A DNA stretch of 31,628 nucleotides. Source: CAZOLI01 sp964580675. Its GTDB lineage: Bacteria; Planctomycetota; MHYJ01; CAYXQY01. Each line of letters opens with the position of its first letter. The first letter of the stretch is position 1. Positions 22,777 to 31,605 of the stretch are shown here, piece after piece. Below the pieces are notes generated by a model. That model was given only the letters and a program-made list of their open reading frames with translations. It did not search any database and was not told where the DNA came from. The stretch covers positions 1 through 31,628 of the forward strand of contig CAZOLI010000030.1 in assembly GCA_964580675.1 (NCBI GenBank), in the 5' to 3' direction. Made by a program: the position numbers and the translations under genes.

Positions 22777-24555
22777 ATGTTGAAAACGGTCTGGAACCTG
22801 AAAGAACAAAACAACCTGCTGGCCAACGACCTCGCGTCCAAACTCGACATCTCCCCCATTACGGCCCAGCTGCTCATCAACCGGGACCACCAGGATCCCG
22901 ATAAAATACGCTCCTTCATAAACCCGAGCATGCAGGACCTCCGGGACCCGTTCGTCTTCAACCCCATGGACCGCGCCGTGGAGCGTATTCGAACATCCCT
23001 TCAGAACGACCAGAACATCCTCATCTACGGCGATTACGACGTGGATGGAATATCGGCAACGGCCACGCTCGTCAACTACTTTCAACTGATCAACCGGGAG
23101 GTCGATTACTACGTCCCGGACCGGCTCGAAGAAGGGTTTGGGTTGAACATGGATACGGTTCGGATGCTTCTCGACTCATACGACCCGGACCTGCTCATAA
23201 CCATTGATTGCGGTACAAGCAACAAAGAGGAGATCGCGTTTGCCCGTGAACAGGGGGTGGATACGATCGTCGTTGATCACCATGAACCCCCTCCCGAACT
23301 TCCCCCGGCCGAAGCCATCATTAATCCCAAAGTAGAACAGGCCGGTTACCCGTTTCGTGGACTCTGTGCATCCGGCGTAACCTTCAAACTCGTCTGGGGA
23401 TTGTCGCAGAAATTTTCGGATCAGAAGAAAGTGTCCCCGGAATTTAAGGAATTTCTCGTTGATTCCATGGGAATGGTGGCCCTGGGAACGGTGGCGGATC
23501 AGGTGCCCCTCGTGGACGAAAACAGGGTGTTTGCCCGGTTTGGCATGAGTTCCCTGCCCGAAACCGACAACCCGGGTGTGCAGGCCATGCTGGAACAGAC
23601 GGATCTTGAGGACGAGGAAATCGAAACAAGTCACATTGGATACAAAATCGCTCCCCCGTTAAATGCGGCGGGTCGCCTGCAGAAAAGCGATCTCGGGCTG
23701 AGCCTGTTCCTGTCCGATTCGGTCGAGCAGGCACGAGAAATTGCCGAAGAACTGGATGCCGTTAACCGGAAACGCCGGCGAAAACAGCGGCAAATCGAGA
23801 AAGGAGCCAAAGAAAAAATCAGGAACGAATTGAATCCGGAAACGGAACCGGTGATTGTCACCTCTCACCCGGACTGGCACCCCGGCATCGTCGGGGTGGC
23901 GGCCTCGCGGATCGTCGAAACCTACTCCCGCCCCGCAATCCTCATTGGCACGGGCGTGGAACCGGCTAAGGGTTCCGCCCGTTCCGTGGAAGGGTTTCCC
24001 CTTCACACCGCTCTGGAAGAATGCTCGGACCTGCTCATTAAACACGGAGGACACGCGCGTGCCGCCGGCTTGACGCTGGACAAACAAAATATTGAAGCCC
24101 TGCGGAATCGACTGAACGAACTCGTTGACGGGAGCGGTGGTTCCTTCGGAGACACGCAACCCCGGCGCACCATCGACGTGGACCTGGAAATATTTCTCCC
24201 GAACCTGAACTGGTCGCTTCTGCACGAAATTAAGAAATTGGAACCTCACGGAATGGGAAATCCAGAACCGGTATTTGGGTCATCCGGGCTTGAAGTGTGT
24301 TCCCCGCCGGAGTTGATGGGGAACAACGGAAACCACCTCTCGTTCCGGGTCGCTCAGGGAGGCTCCGAACGGCGTGTTGTCGGGTTTGGCATGGGCGATA
24401 AAATTTCGCTGCTGGATGAAATTCCGCCGGAACAGCTGGCCCTCGCATACCGGCCGGTCATCAATTCCTGGCGCGGACGGAAATCCATCGAACTGCACCT
24501 CGTGGACATCCAGGACCGGTCCCGAATTCAACTTTCCACCGAAAAAACCGGCTGA
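22777..24555 (+). CDS. recJ: Single-stranded-DNA-specific exonuclease RecJ
   Basis: 592 aa from the ATG at 22777; a GTG at 22768 is an alternative and neither has a well-spaced ribosome binding site. RecJ degrades single-stranded DNA 5' to 3' in recombination and repair, with Mn or Mg. DHH phosphoesterase motifs are complete (numbers from the GTG): DYDVDG with Asp89, Asp91 and Asp93; Asp147 in TIDCGTS; DHH at 170-172; and the Asp of GTVADQVPL. The DHHA1 half has HPDWHPGIVGVAASRI and KHGGHARAAGLTL. The C-terminal OB-fold ends with the RecJ-like segment SWRGRKSIELHLVDIQ. It has its own promoter, separate from ccm. Confidence 0.95.
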   Translation: MLKTVWNLKEQNNLLANDLASKLDISPITAQLLINRDHQDPDKIRSFINPSMQDLRDPFVFNPMDRAVERIRTSLQNDQNILIYGDYDVDGISATATLVNYFQLINREVDYYVPDRLEEGFGLNMDTVRMLLDSYDPDLLITIDCGTSNKEEIAFAREQGVDTIVVDHHEPPPELPPAEAIINPKVEQAGYPFRGLCASGVTFKLVWGLSQKFSDQKKVSPEFKEFLVDSMGMVALGTVADQVPLVDENRVFARFGMSSLPETDNPGVQAMLEQTDLEDEEIETSHIGYKIAPPLNAAGRLQKSDLGLSLFLSDSVEQAREIAEELDAVNRKRRRKQRQIEKGAKEKIRNELNPETEPVIVTSHPDWHPGIVGVAASRIVETYSRPAILIGTGVEPAKGSARSVEGFPLHTALEECSDLLIKHGGHARAAGLTLDKQNIEALRNRLNELVDGSGGSFGDTQPRRTIDVDLEIFLPNLNWSLLHEIKKLEPHGMGNPEPVFGSSGLEVCSPPELMGNNGNHLSFRVAQGGSERRVVGFGMGDKISLLDEIPPEQLALAYRPVINSWRGRKSIELHLVDIQDRSRIQLSTEKTG

Positions 24556-24640
24556 TCCACGTGTGATTCTCGAAACCCCGCCCTCTCGCTTCCCATCCTC
24601 GGGCCCTTGATTTATCATGGTTATTCAGAAGGAACACCTC

Positions 24641-24646
24641 TATAAT
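24641..24646 (+). promoter_or_regulatory. Consensus -10 hexamer upstream of the DUF1122 gene
   Basis: An exact TATAAT lies about 60 bases before the ATG at 24708. No good -35 is found 16-18 bases upstream, so promoter activity is likely but not certain. Confidence 0.35.
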
Positions 24647-24707
24647 ATAACCAATTCTACACGTCAAGCGACGCAAACCAGCCCCACGTTTTCCGGACGA
24701 TAATTTG

Positions 24708-25355
24708 ATGGACGAAACCATGGCCAAAACGGACAACCTGAAGGAACTGGACGGAAAATGCATAGGAAATGTACATCTGGTGCTTGCAAACGTGGAGGAG
24801 GGACGATACCAGGAAGAGAAAAATTTTGAACTTCTGGCCGAACATGACGGATCTCGAACGGAAAGCCCGCTTGTGGCTGGAAAGTACTACCGTGGGCGGC
24901 AACATTATTCACCGTGGCTGGAAATAAGCCATTATCCCGAACTGAAATTCGACGACGGAACAGAGCACAACCTGCGTGAATCAGGGGAGCACCAGAAACT
25001 TTTTGACGTCCTCTCCGGTTTGCTTCCCCCGGGCTCCCACATGATGGTGGCTTACACACAACATCGGGAAACCAGGCGAGCCCTGGAAGTGCAGGTTCCC
25101 CCTCCCGCCACCCCGATCGGACGGTGCCTATGGGTTTCGGGATTCACCTGGTTCAAGGACTGGTACATCGCCGAAGGATTTACGGAAGGAGACGTAAAGC
25201 TGCAGGGAAACAAACCAACTTCCAAAAAACGAAAAGAAAAACACATAAAGGAGGTTCGAGAAAACCTCGAAAACTACCTCGACAACGAAACGTCGGATGC
25301 CGAGGTTCACCAGAACGCAAGAAAACGAGCAAAAGACATTTTGCAGAACCTGTAA
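24708..25355 (+). CDS. DUF1122 family protein
   Basis: 215 aa from the ATG at 24708; an in-frame ATG at 24720 and a TTG at 24705 are also possible. Sequence hallmarks recall DUF1122, a family of archaeal and some bacterial proteins of unknown function: GKYYRGRQHYSPWLEI near residue 58, a GLLPPGSHMMVAY segment, HRETRRALEVQVPPPATPIG near 119, and GFTWFKDWYIAEGFTEGDVKLQG near 145. A charged helical tail follows. No signal peptide is present. The gene stands in front of the M3 peptidase, 91 bases apart. Family assignment is from memory of the motif; function unknown. Confidence 0.65.
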   Translation: MDETMAKTDNLKELDGKCIGNVHLVLANVEEGRYQEEKNFELLAEHDGSRTESPLVAGKYYRGRQHYSPWLEISHYPELKFDDGTEHNLRESGEHQKLFDVLSGLLPPGSHMMVAYTQHRETRRALEVQVPPPATPIGRCLWVSGFTWFKDWYIAEGFTEGDVKLQGNKPTSKKRKEKHIKEVRENLENYLDNETSDAEVHQNARKRAKDILQNL

Positions 25356-25446
25356 CGGAATCTCGAACATGGCGGATGGAAAATTCGACCCCAAAAATTC
25401 CAGTTTCTAATGCACGTAACATACTGAACCAGAGGAGAGAAACGTC

Positions 25447-27144
25447 ATGACATTTGATCAATTCCCGTATGAAAAGGTGGAACCGGACGAAGTAAAAGCC
25501 AAATTTCGGGAAGCGCTCGAATCGTTCGAAAACGCAACCTCCGCGGAGGAACAGCGTTCGATAATTGGGCAAATAAACGAAATCCGGGATCACGTAATGA
25601 CCATGGCGTCCCTCGCCCGGATCAAACATTCACAGGACACCACGGACGCCCGGTGGGAAGAGGAACAGAACTATTACGACCGGGTACTGCCGGAACTGAA
25701 AACGTTTCGAATTCAGTACTACAAGAAGCTGACGGAATCCCCTTTTCGGTCGGATCTATCGAAGGATCTGGGGGAACACCTGTTTGAAATTGCCCGGGTA
25801 AATAGCCGAACTCTGTCCGCGGACGTGGTGGAAGACCTGAAGAAGGAAAACCAGCTCACCTCGAAGTACCAGAAGAAAATTGCCTCCGCCAGTATTCCGT
25901 TCCGTGGTGAAAAACGAACCCTTTCGGGCCTGGAACCTTTCATTGAAGACACCGATCGTTCAACCAGAAGGGAAGCCTTACAGGCCCGGTGGAAGTTCTA
26001 CGAGAAAAACAGCGACGAGCTGGATCAACTGTACGACAAACTTGTATCAATCCGACACCGGATTGCCCAAAACCTGGGATATGATAACTTCGTCCAGCTG
26101 GGATACGATCGAATGAAGAGAACCGACTACGGGCCGGAGGACGTGGCGTCTCTTCGATCCATTATCCGGCAAAAAATTGTTCCCCTTGTCGGTGAACTGA
26201 AAAAACGACAGCAAAGCCGGCTCGACGTCGACGAACTTACCTTCTACGACGAACCGCTTCAATTTCCGGATGGAAATCCCGAACCGGATGGACCCCCCTC
26301 CTGGATTCTGAACCGGGCGGAAGAAATGTACGATGAACTTTCGCCGGAAACCAGCTCCTTTTTTGCATATATGAGGGAGAACGAATTGATGGATCTCGTG
26401 GATCGGGAGGGAAAAGCGGAAGGCGGGTACTGTACGTATCTTCCCAATCAAAACGCCCCATTTATTTTTTCGAACTTCAACGGAACCAAGGGCGACATTA
26501 ATGTACTGACGCATGAAGTGGGACACGCTTTCCAGTGCTTCTGCACCCGGACACTTGACCTGCCCGAATACCGGTCCCCAACGGCTGAAACAGCCGAAAT
26601 ACATTCCTTTGGCATGGAATTTATGACGCGGCCGTGGATGGAATTATTTTTCGGTGACGAGACCGAAAAGTTCCTGGCCGACCACCTGGCCTCCGCCATC
26701 TCCTTTCTGCCATACGGTGCGGCCGTGGATGAATTTCAGCACCGCATCTACGAACAACCGGACCTGACCCCCCGGGAACGAAACCAGATATGGGAAGACG
26801 TGGAACAGCGCTACCTCCCGCATCGAAACTACGACGATCTACCGTACCTCGACAACGGCACCTACTGGCAGCAGCAGCGACATATTTACCAGTTTCCGTT
26901 TTACTACATCGATTACGTCCTGGCTCGTATTTGTGCTCTTCAGATCTGGAACATCGCCCGGAACAATCGAGACCGTGCCTGGGACAGTTACGTCGGACTC
27001 TGTGAGTCCGGCGGAAAAAAACCGTTCCGCTCCCTGATCGAGGAACAGGGCCTTACCTCTCCGTTTGACGAAAGCTGGACAGAAGACCTGCTGCCGGAGA
27101 TACGGGAGGATCTGCAGGAAAGATTCCGGAACACCTCCCGTTAA
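25447..27144 (+). CDS. M3 family oligoendopeptidase
   Basis: 565 aa, the length of bacterial M3 oligoendopeptidases (PepF-like). These zinc enzymes cut short peptides in the cytoplasm. The zinc motif HEVGH is at 356-360 with Glu357 as catalytic base, and the third ligand is Glu384 in TAETAEIHS. Substrate-binding segments typical of the family are GGYCTYLPNQNAPFIFSN just before the motif and a Tyr-rich YWQQQRHIYQFPFYYIDYVLA near 485. The N-terminal helical half covers residues 1-200. The start has one of the few good ribosome binding sites in the window (AGAGGAGAG, 25431-25439). No signal peptide. Confidence 0.93.
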   Translation: MTFDQFPYEKVEPDEVKAKFREALESFENATSAEEQRSIIGQINEIRDHVMTMASLARIKHSQDTTDARWEEEQNYYDRVLPELKTFRIQYYKKLTESPFRSDLSKDLGEHLFEIARVNSRTLSADVVEDLKKENQLTSKYQKKIASASIPFRGEKRTLSGLEPFIEDTDRSTRREALQARWKFYEKNSDELDQLYDKLVSIRHRIAQNLGYDNFVQLGYDRMKRTDYGPEDVASLRSIIRQKIVPLVGELKKRQQSRLDVDELTFYDEPLQFPDGNPEPDGPPSWILNRAEEMYDELSPETSSFFAYMRENELMDLVDREGKAEGGYCTYLPNQNAPFIFSNFNGTKGDINVLTHEVGHAFQCFCTRTLDLPEYRSPTAETAEIHSFGMEFMTRPWMELFFGDETEKFLADHLASAISFLPYGAAVDEFQHRIYEQPDLTPRERNQIWEDVEQRYLPHRNYDDLPYLDNGTYWQQQRHIYQFPFYYIDYVLARICALQIWNIARNNRDRAWDSYVGLCESGGKKPFRSLIEEQGLTSPFDESWTEDLLPEIREDLQERFRNTSR

Positions 27145-27170
27145 TATTTCCCCGCCGAAAAGGAACTGGA

Positions 27171-27189
27171 CCCGGGAAAAACGCCCGGG
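27171..27189. terminator. GC-rich hairpin downstream of the M3 peptidase gene
   Basis: CCCGGG (27171-27176) and CCCGGG (27184-27189) pair around a 7-base loop, 26 bases after the peptidase stop. No T-tract follows on either strand, so it is at most a weak terminator for the convergent peptidase and cysC genes. Confidence 0.3.
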
Positions 27190-27259
27190 CGGGTAGAACA
27201 GGGATTAACCAACCCGGCAAAAGGACATTTTGGAACGCCTGTTATTCCGTCCGCAGCGA

Positions 27260-27895
27260 TTAAAGGTAACCGAGGGACTCAAGGCGCTCCTGGACTTTTT
27301 TGGCCTCTTCCTTTTCGTATCCGGAAACCACCTCTTCACTGCCGGTGCGAACGGAGGGAATAAGATTGTTCTCCTCAAGATAATTCAAAACCCGGCCCGT
27401 GCTTTCCTTTATGGTTTCTTCACTGGACTTGATGTGAAGATCTGGATTTTCCGGTTCCTGATACGGATCCGATATCCCCGTAAAATTGGGGATCTCGCCG
27501 CGCTTTGCCTTTGCGTACATCCCTTTCACGTCCCGATCCGCACAAACTTCCACCGGACAATCCACAAACACAAGGTGGAAGTTTGGAACACGCTCCATTA
27601 ATTCCTGCCTTGTTTTTCGATACGGAGAAATAAGAGCAGCAAGGGTGACAACGTCATTCCGGGTCAGGAGTTTGGCGACGAACCCATTTCGAAGACAATT
27701 CGTGCGGCGATCCTCCCGGGAGAACCCAAGCTCCTTGCTCAGGTTCTGCCGGACCACATCACCGTCCAGCACTTCCAGCTTAATACCCCTGTTTCGAAGT
27801 TCCCTGGCAACCGCCTGGGAAATTGTAGTTTTTCCTGAACAGGGCAATCCGGTGAACCAGAGTGTAAATCCCTTCTGTAACTGTGAATTCTCCAT
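27260..27895 (-). CDS. cysC: Adenylylsulfate kinase (APS kinase)
   Basis: 211 aa from the ATG at 27895 (minus). The frame is open further upstream, but the family usually begins shortly before the GFTLWFTGLPCSGKTT segment. The enzyme phosphorylates APS to PAPS, the donor for sulfate assimilation or sulfotransferases. Motifs: P-loop GLPCSGKTT (about 16-24), LEVLDGDVVRQNLSKELGFS, EDRRTNCLRNGFVAKLL, and the APS-binding KGMYAKAKRGEIPNFTGISDPYEE-like stretch with PENPDL. A charged helical end of about 35 residues follows. No ATP sulfurylase, PAPS reductase or sulfotransferase lies in the window. It is 93 bases downstream of an alkaline-phosphatase-superfamily gene on the same strand. Confidence 0.93.
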   Translation of the reverse strand: MENSQLQKGFTLWFTGLPCSGKTTISQAVARELRNRGIKLEVLDGDVVRQNLSKELGFSREDRRTNCLRNGFVAKLLTRNDVVTLAALISPYRKTRQELMERVPNFHLVFVDCPVEVCADRDVKGMYAKAKRGEIPNFTGISDPYQEPENPDLHIKSSEETIKESTGRVLNYLEENNLIPSVRTGSEEVVSGYEKEEAKKVQERLESLGYL

Positions 27896-27988
27896 GGTTT
27901 TGTATGATAAATTTTCGCCGTAAACGTTGTGAATTGTTCTCCAGCAATGATCTCCACCCTTCTTTTGAACCCCTGATGCCAGCGTCAC

Positions 27989-29377
27989 TTACAGGGAAAT
28001 CGGCTCGGGCAAATCCGTTTCCGGTTCCACACCGAACAGATCAAGAATGGTCGGTGCAACCTGTTCTATCCGCATCTCCTCCAGGGGGTCCGAACGACCG
28101 GTTACCCCCGGACCGCTGGCAAGAAACACGCCATCAAAATCGTGATTGGACGAATCCGGACCGGTGTCATTCTCCGTTGTGTGAAGTTTGTTCTGTCCAA
28201 GACTACCGACGGACCGGTAGGAAAAATCATCGAAGTAGACCATGAGGTCCGGCGGGAAACCGTTTGTTTCCGGATAATGCTCATCCGGTTTTATGACGGA
28301 GACATCGAGGTCTTCCCCATTTTCTCCCGGGATCTCCTGAATCTCTTCCGCAAGCTGATTCCGCACGGCCTCGTAGTTCTCCTTCTCGACCAGCCCACGG
28401 GGTTCACGGCCTTTCACGTTCAAAAACACGCGACCGTAATATCCCCCACGTCCCCACGCCTTCGTTCTTGGCCAATCAACACGCGCATCGGAGAATTGCA
28501 CCGGCTCATCGGGCGGCTCCGTCAGGGAGAGGTAATTATTCTCCCGGAGCCACTCATTAATGCAGATGCCTCCATCCAGAGGCTGGGCCCCGTGGTCCGA
28601 TACGAGAAATACCATTGTGTTCTCATCGAACTGTTCGAGAAGTCGTCCGACCTCCTCATCCAGTTTCTCGTAAAATTCCGCTATGACGTGACGGTACGGA
28701 TTGTCCTCCGAAAACTTCCGGTGCCGGCTGTCGTGATACTTCCAGAAACCGTGATGCAACCGGTCCGGGGCCATGTCCGTCATCATGAAAAAATCCCAGT
28801 CCTTCTCCTGAACCAGATGCCGGGAAACCGCAAATCGATCCTGGCTCAATTGATAAATCTGGTCAAGGAGTTCTTCCTTCTCCGACGTTCGAACGTCCTC
28901 CACGTCAAATAAATACCCATCCGAAACCTCCTGAATTTCCTCCTTGAGTTCGGGGGGATACGTATAGGTGGAGTTGGAATCGGGCGTTAGGTTACCGGAA
29001 ACCATCCAGCCGTCAAAGGTTGATGGGGGATACGTCTGTGGAACGCCCACCACGAGGGATGACTTTCCTGCTTCGGAAAGAAGATCCCACACACGGGGTT
29101 CCTTCACGAAATTACTGGTCGCAATCGATAGATTGTTGTACGAATACGCCGTTCGATTTCGGTAACCGTATATGCCAAGTTCTCCCGGGGTTCGACCGGT
29201 CAGCATGGAGGACCATGCCGGTACGGTAATCGGGGGATCCGTGCTTCGCAGATCCCCGTGAACCCCGTCCTCGATCAACGAAGACACATTCGGCATCCGG
29301 GAACGGAATTCATCAAACAGAAATTCAGGAGGAACGCAATCCAGACCTATTACGGCAATCTTCTCGACACCTGTCAT
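27989..29377 (-). CDS. Alkaline-phosphatase-superfamily phosphodiesterase-like protein
   Basis: 462 aa from the ATG at 29377, chosen because MTGVEKIAVIGLD puts the first metal-binding Asp at the usual place; an upstream in-frame start would add 30 residues with no family likeness. Motifs: VIGLDCVPPEF (metal Asp), PPITVPAWSSMLTGRTPGELGIYG (nucleophile Thr/Ser region), MMTDMAPDRLHH (metal Asp/His), FLVSDHGAQPL (metal Asp-His) and NHDFDGVFLASG (last His). This corresponds to the COG3379-like branch of the AlkP superfamily, whose substrates are mostly unknown. The metal site looks complete. No signal peptide, so probably cytoplasmic. It precedes cysC on the same strand, probably as an operon. Confidence 0.88.
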   Translation of the reverse strand: MTGVEKIAVIGLDCVPPEFLFDEFRSRMPNVSSLIEDGVHGDLRSTDPPITVPAWSSMLTGRTPGELGIYGYRNRTAYSYNNLSIATSNFVKEPRVWDLLSEAGKSSLVVGVPQTYPPSTFDGWMVSGNLTPDSNSTYTYPPELKEEIQEVSDGYLFDVEDVRTSEKEELLDQIYQLSQDRFAVSRHLVQEKDWDFFMMTDMAPDRLHHGFWKYHDSRHRKFSEDNPYRHVIAEFYEKLDEEVGRLLEQFDENTMVFLVSDHGAQPLDGGICINEWLRENNYLSLTEPPDEPVQFSDARVDWPRTKAWGRGGYYGRVFLNVKGREPRGLVEKENYEAVRNQLAEEIQEIPGENGEDLDVSVIKPDEHYPETNGFPPDLMVYFDDFSYRSVGSLGQNKLHTTENDTGPDSSNHDFDGVFLASGPGVTGRSDPLEEMRIEQVAPTILDLFGVEPETDLPEPISL

Positions 29378-29543
29378 GAGTCGTGACGCAAACTGATGAA
29401 CGACTAACGCGATGAATTGGGGATGACCCCGGGTGGCTCTCTTTCTCAGGGAACCGGAAACCGTCATTCCGATCCCAAAATCCTAATCGGTACGGATTTC
29501 ACAAACCTTTAAACTTAACGAAATAAAATCTTAAAAACAACGT

Positions 29544-29598
29544 CCGGACGCCGGAAACTACCGAGAGATCAACCGTTCAACATTTGTCCGGCGTCCGG
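29544..29598. repeat. Perfect 12-bp inverted repeat with 31-base loop
   Basis: CCGGACGCCGGA (29544-29555) and TCCGGCGTCCGG (29587-29598) are exact reverse complements. Read on the minus strand, the second arm is followed by a T-rich stretch (ACGTTGTTTTTAAG), so it could end or attenuate transcription heading to the AlkP-like gene at 29377. The large loop argues against a strong terminator. Confidence 0.4.
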
Positions 29599-29640
29599 TG
29601 TTAGGAATTCTCAAAATCGATTCTGATATGTTCGCGAAAC

Positions 29641-29668
29641 TTGCATTTTTATACCGTTCGGTTATATT
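29641..29668 (+). promoter_or_regulatory. Sigma70-like promoter for the second AlkP-superfamily gene
   Basis: TTGCAT (29641-29646) and TATATT (29663-29668) with a 16-base spacer. The leader to the ATG at 29765 would be about 90 bases. Confidence 0.4.
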
Positions 29669-29764
29669 TCGTTCGGAGGGCACAAACGGAGAAATGACCT
29701 GTATTCTGGTGTTCATCCGAACGGGTTTGCCGGAGAGTAAAACCAAACATAACGAAGACATATC

Positions 29765-31156
29765 ATGAACGAAGCCAGCCGGATCTGTCTGCTGGACGTG
29801 GTGGGATTGACGAAGAACGTGATCGGGGACGAAACCCCTGTTCTCCGGGAGCTATCGGCTTCCGGTAACCTGCAACCTCTCGAGGGCGTGTTCCCGGCCG
29901 TTACCCAACCTCCTCAGGCCACGCTGCTTACCGGTGCCCATCCTTCCGAGCACGGCATCGTGGGGAATGGGTGGCTTTACCGGGACACCCAGGAAATTCG
30001 ATTCTGGCAGCAGGCCAGACAGCTGATACAGAAGCCCACCATTTACGAAACGGCAAAAGAAACCCTGGGAACAGACTTCACAACCGCTCTTCTGTTTTTC
30101 TGGTTCAGTCAGGGAGCACTTGACGCGGACGTTCGGGTCATTCCAAAACCATGGTACGGCTCGGACGGAAACAAATTGTTTGACGTACACGGCCAACCCG
30201 GAGCGTACATCAGCGAGTTAAAAAAAGAACTGGGAGAGTTTCCCTTTTTTACCTTCTGGGGCCCGAACTCGGGGCCTCCCGCCACGGAGTGGATCGCAGA
30301 GGCCACCGCATACACACTGCGAAACAAACGTCCCAACCTGACACTCTCCTACCTTCCGCTCCTGGACTATCCACTGCAAAAACACAGCCCGGACTCGAAA
30401 GAGGTGGAGAACGCTCGGCGGAACATTGACAAATGCGTCGATACCGTCTATCAGGCGGCACGGGACACGGGAACCAAACTCGTTCTTTTCTCGGAATACG
30501 GGTTGATGCCGGTGAATACCCCCGTTCACATCAATCGAATCCTCCGGGAGCAAAATTGGTTGCGAACTCGGTCCGGTCCCTTCGGGGAACGACTAGACAT
30601 CCATCAATCCCGTGTGTTTGCCGCCGCGGATCACCAGATTGCCCACGTGTACGTCCGGGACCGGGAACTTCTGCCACCGGTGAAGGAAACGCTCTCAGAC
30701 ACGGAGGGAATCGATGTTGTTCTCGGAACCGAAGGGAAACGAGAATACCACGTTCACCACCCGAGGGCCGGGGAACTTGTCGCGGTGGCCGAACCGGACG
30801 CCTGGTTCACGTATTATTTCTGGCAGGAGAACGACCGACCACCGGATTATGCAAGAACGGTCGACATTCACCGCAAACCGGGATACGATCCGGTCGAAAT
30901 GTTCGTGGATCCCGACATCCACTTTCCCCGGTTAAAAGCGGGGTGGACACTCCTGAAGAAAAAACTGGGATTCCGCTATCGAATGAACCTCATTCCGCTT
31001 GACGCCACATTAATAAGCGGCAGCCATGGCCGTCTCCCGGAGGAAGACGACGATAAACCGGTCCTCATAAGCCCCGATCTTCCGCTTCCCGCCGATCGAT
31101 CCATGACCGCCATCCACGACTGGCTCCTGACCCACCTTGGCGGACCGGGCGAATAA
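29765..31156 (+). CDS. Diverged alkaline-phosphatase-superfamily protein
   Basis: 463 aa. The fold markers of nucleotide pyrophosphatase/phosphodiesterase-like enzymes are visible: Asp11 in LLDVVGL (metal), Thr47 in FPAVTQPPQATLLTG (probable nucleophile), HPSEHGIVGNGW at 59-70, LPLLDYPLQKHSPDS (second metal-site Asp and His) and SGSHG near the end (last His). The segment that is normally DHG reads EYG in LFSEYGLMPV, so two expected metal ligands are Glu-Tyr. I recall this EYG form in a branch of bacterial AlkP-like proteins, so it is probably subfamily-specific. The substrate is unknown. No signal peptide. It is divergent from the other AlkP-like gene. Confidence 0.85.
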   Translation: MNEASRICLLDVVGLTKNVIGDETPVLRELSASGNLQPLEGVFPAVTQPPQATLLTGAHPSEHGIVGNGWLYRDTQEIRFWQQARQLIQKPTIYETAKETLGTDFTTALLFFWFSQGALDADVRVIPKPWYGSDGNKLFDVHGQPGAYISELKKELGEFPFFTFWGPNSGPPATEWIAEATAYTLRNKRPNLTLSYLPLLDYPLQKHSPDSKEVENARRNIDKCVDTVYQAARDTGTKLVLFSEYGLMPVNTPVHINRILREQNWLRTRSGPFGERLDIHQSRVFAAADHQIAHVYVRDRELLPPVKETLSDTEGIDVVLGTEGKREYHVHHPRAGELVAVAEPDAWFTYYFWQENDRPPDYARTVDIHRKPGYDPVEMFVDPDIHFPRLKAGWTLLKKKLGFRYRMNLIPLDATLISGSHGRLPEEDDDKPVLISPDLPLPADRSMTAIHDWLLTHLGGPGE

Positions 31157-31605
31157 CCCCTGCAATCCGGAATGTCCTCCCGTCCGGAACCATTGATTCC
31201 ATTCCTCTGCACCCATGCAGACTGATCCCGGTTCCGAAATCAGATAAAAAAACCCCCTTCGAAAAAGCTCGCGACCGTTTTCGTCGCCAATACTCGGTTA
31301 TTTCGCGTGAAGGTCTCAACAACCCCTGTTCTATATCCAAAAACGAAACACGGAACCCCATCCTTTCATCATAATCAAATACCAGGACAAACGGGGCTTA
31401 CTTCCAACATAAACCTGACTCTTATTTCCGAGAACTCGAAACCAATGGTTTAATTTTTGTATAATATACACGACAGGGGAAGAGTGGACCGTGGGGGCGC
31501 CAGAAAATGAATCGGAAGATGGATCAATCACCCCAAAATTTTCGACATAAAAAACGGCAACAGCGGTAACGGAACCGAGAACACCGTACGAGCCTGAGGA
31601 GACAC
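31157..31605. other. Intergenic region with a consensus -10 hexamer
   Basis: No gene is supported in these 449 bases. An exact TATAAT at 31460-31465 lies in an AT-rich stretch about 140 bases before the ATG at 31606, with no good -35. TCTGC and GCAGA near 31205-31220 make a small hairpin. A 20-codon open frame at 31507 has no ribosome binding site. Confidence 0.35.

Larger units (their letters stand above)
29378..29764. other. Divergent intergenic region between the two AlkP-superfamily genes
   Basis: These 387 bases hold a promoter for the plus-strand gene (29641-29668) and a 12-bp inverted repeat (29544-29598). Otherwise nothing recognisable is seen. A minus-strand open frame of 67 codons at 29558-29761 covers the promoter and the repeat and has no family likeness; I do not consider it a gene. 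Confidence 0.5.

Noticed and set aside
29558..29761. 67-codon open frame on minus between the AlkP-like genes
   Set aside because: It covers the promoter and inverted repeat of the intergenic region and has no motif.
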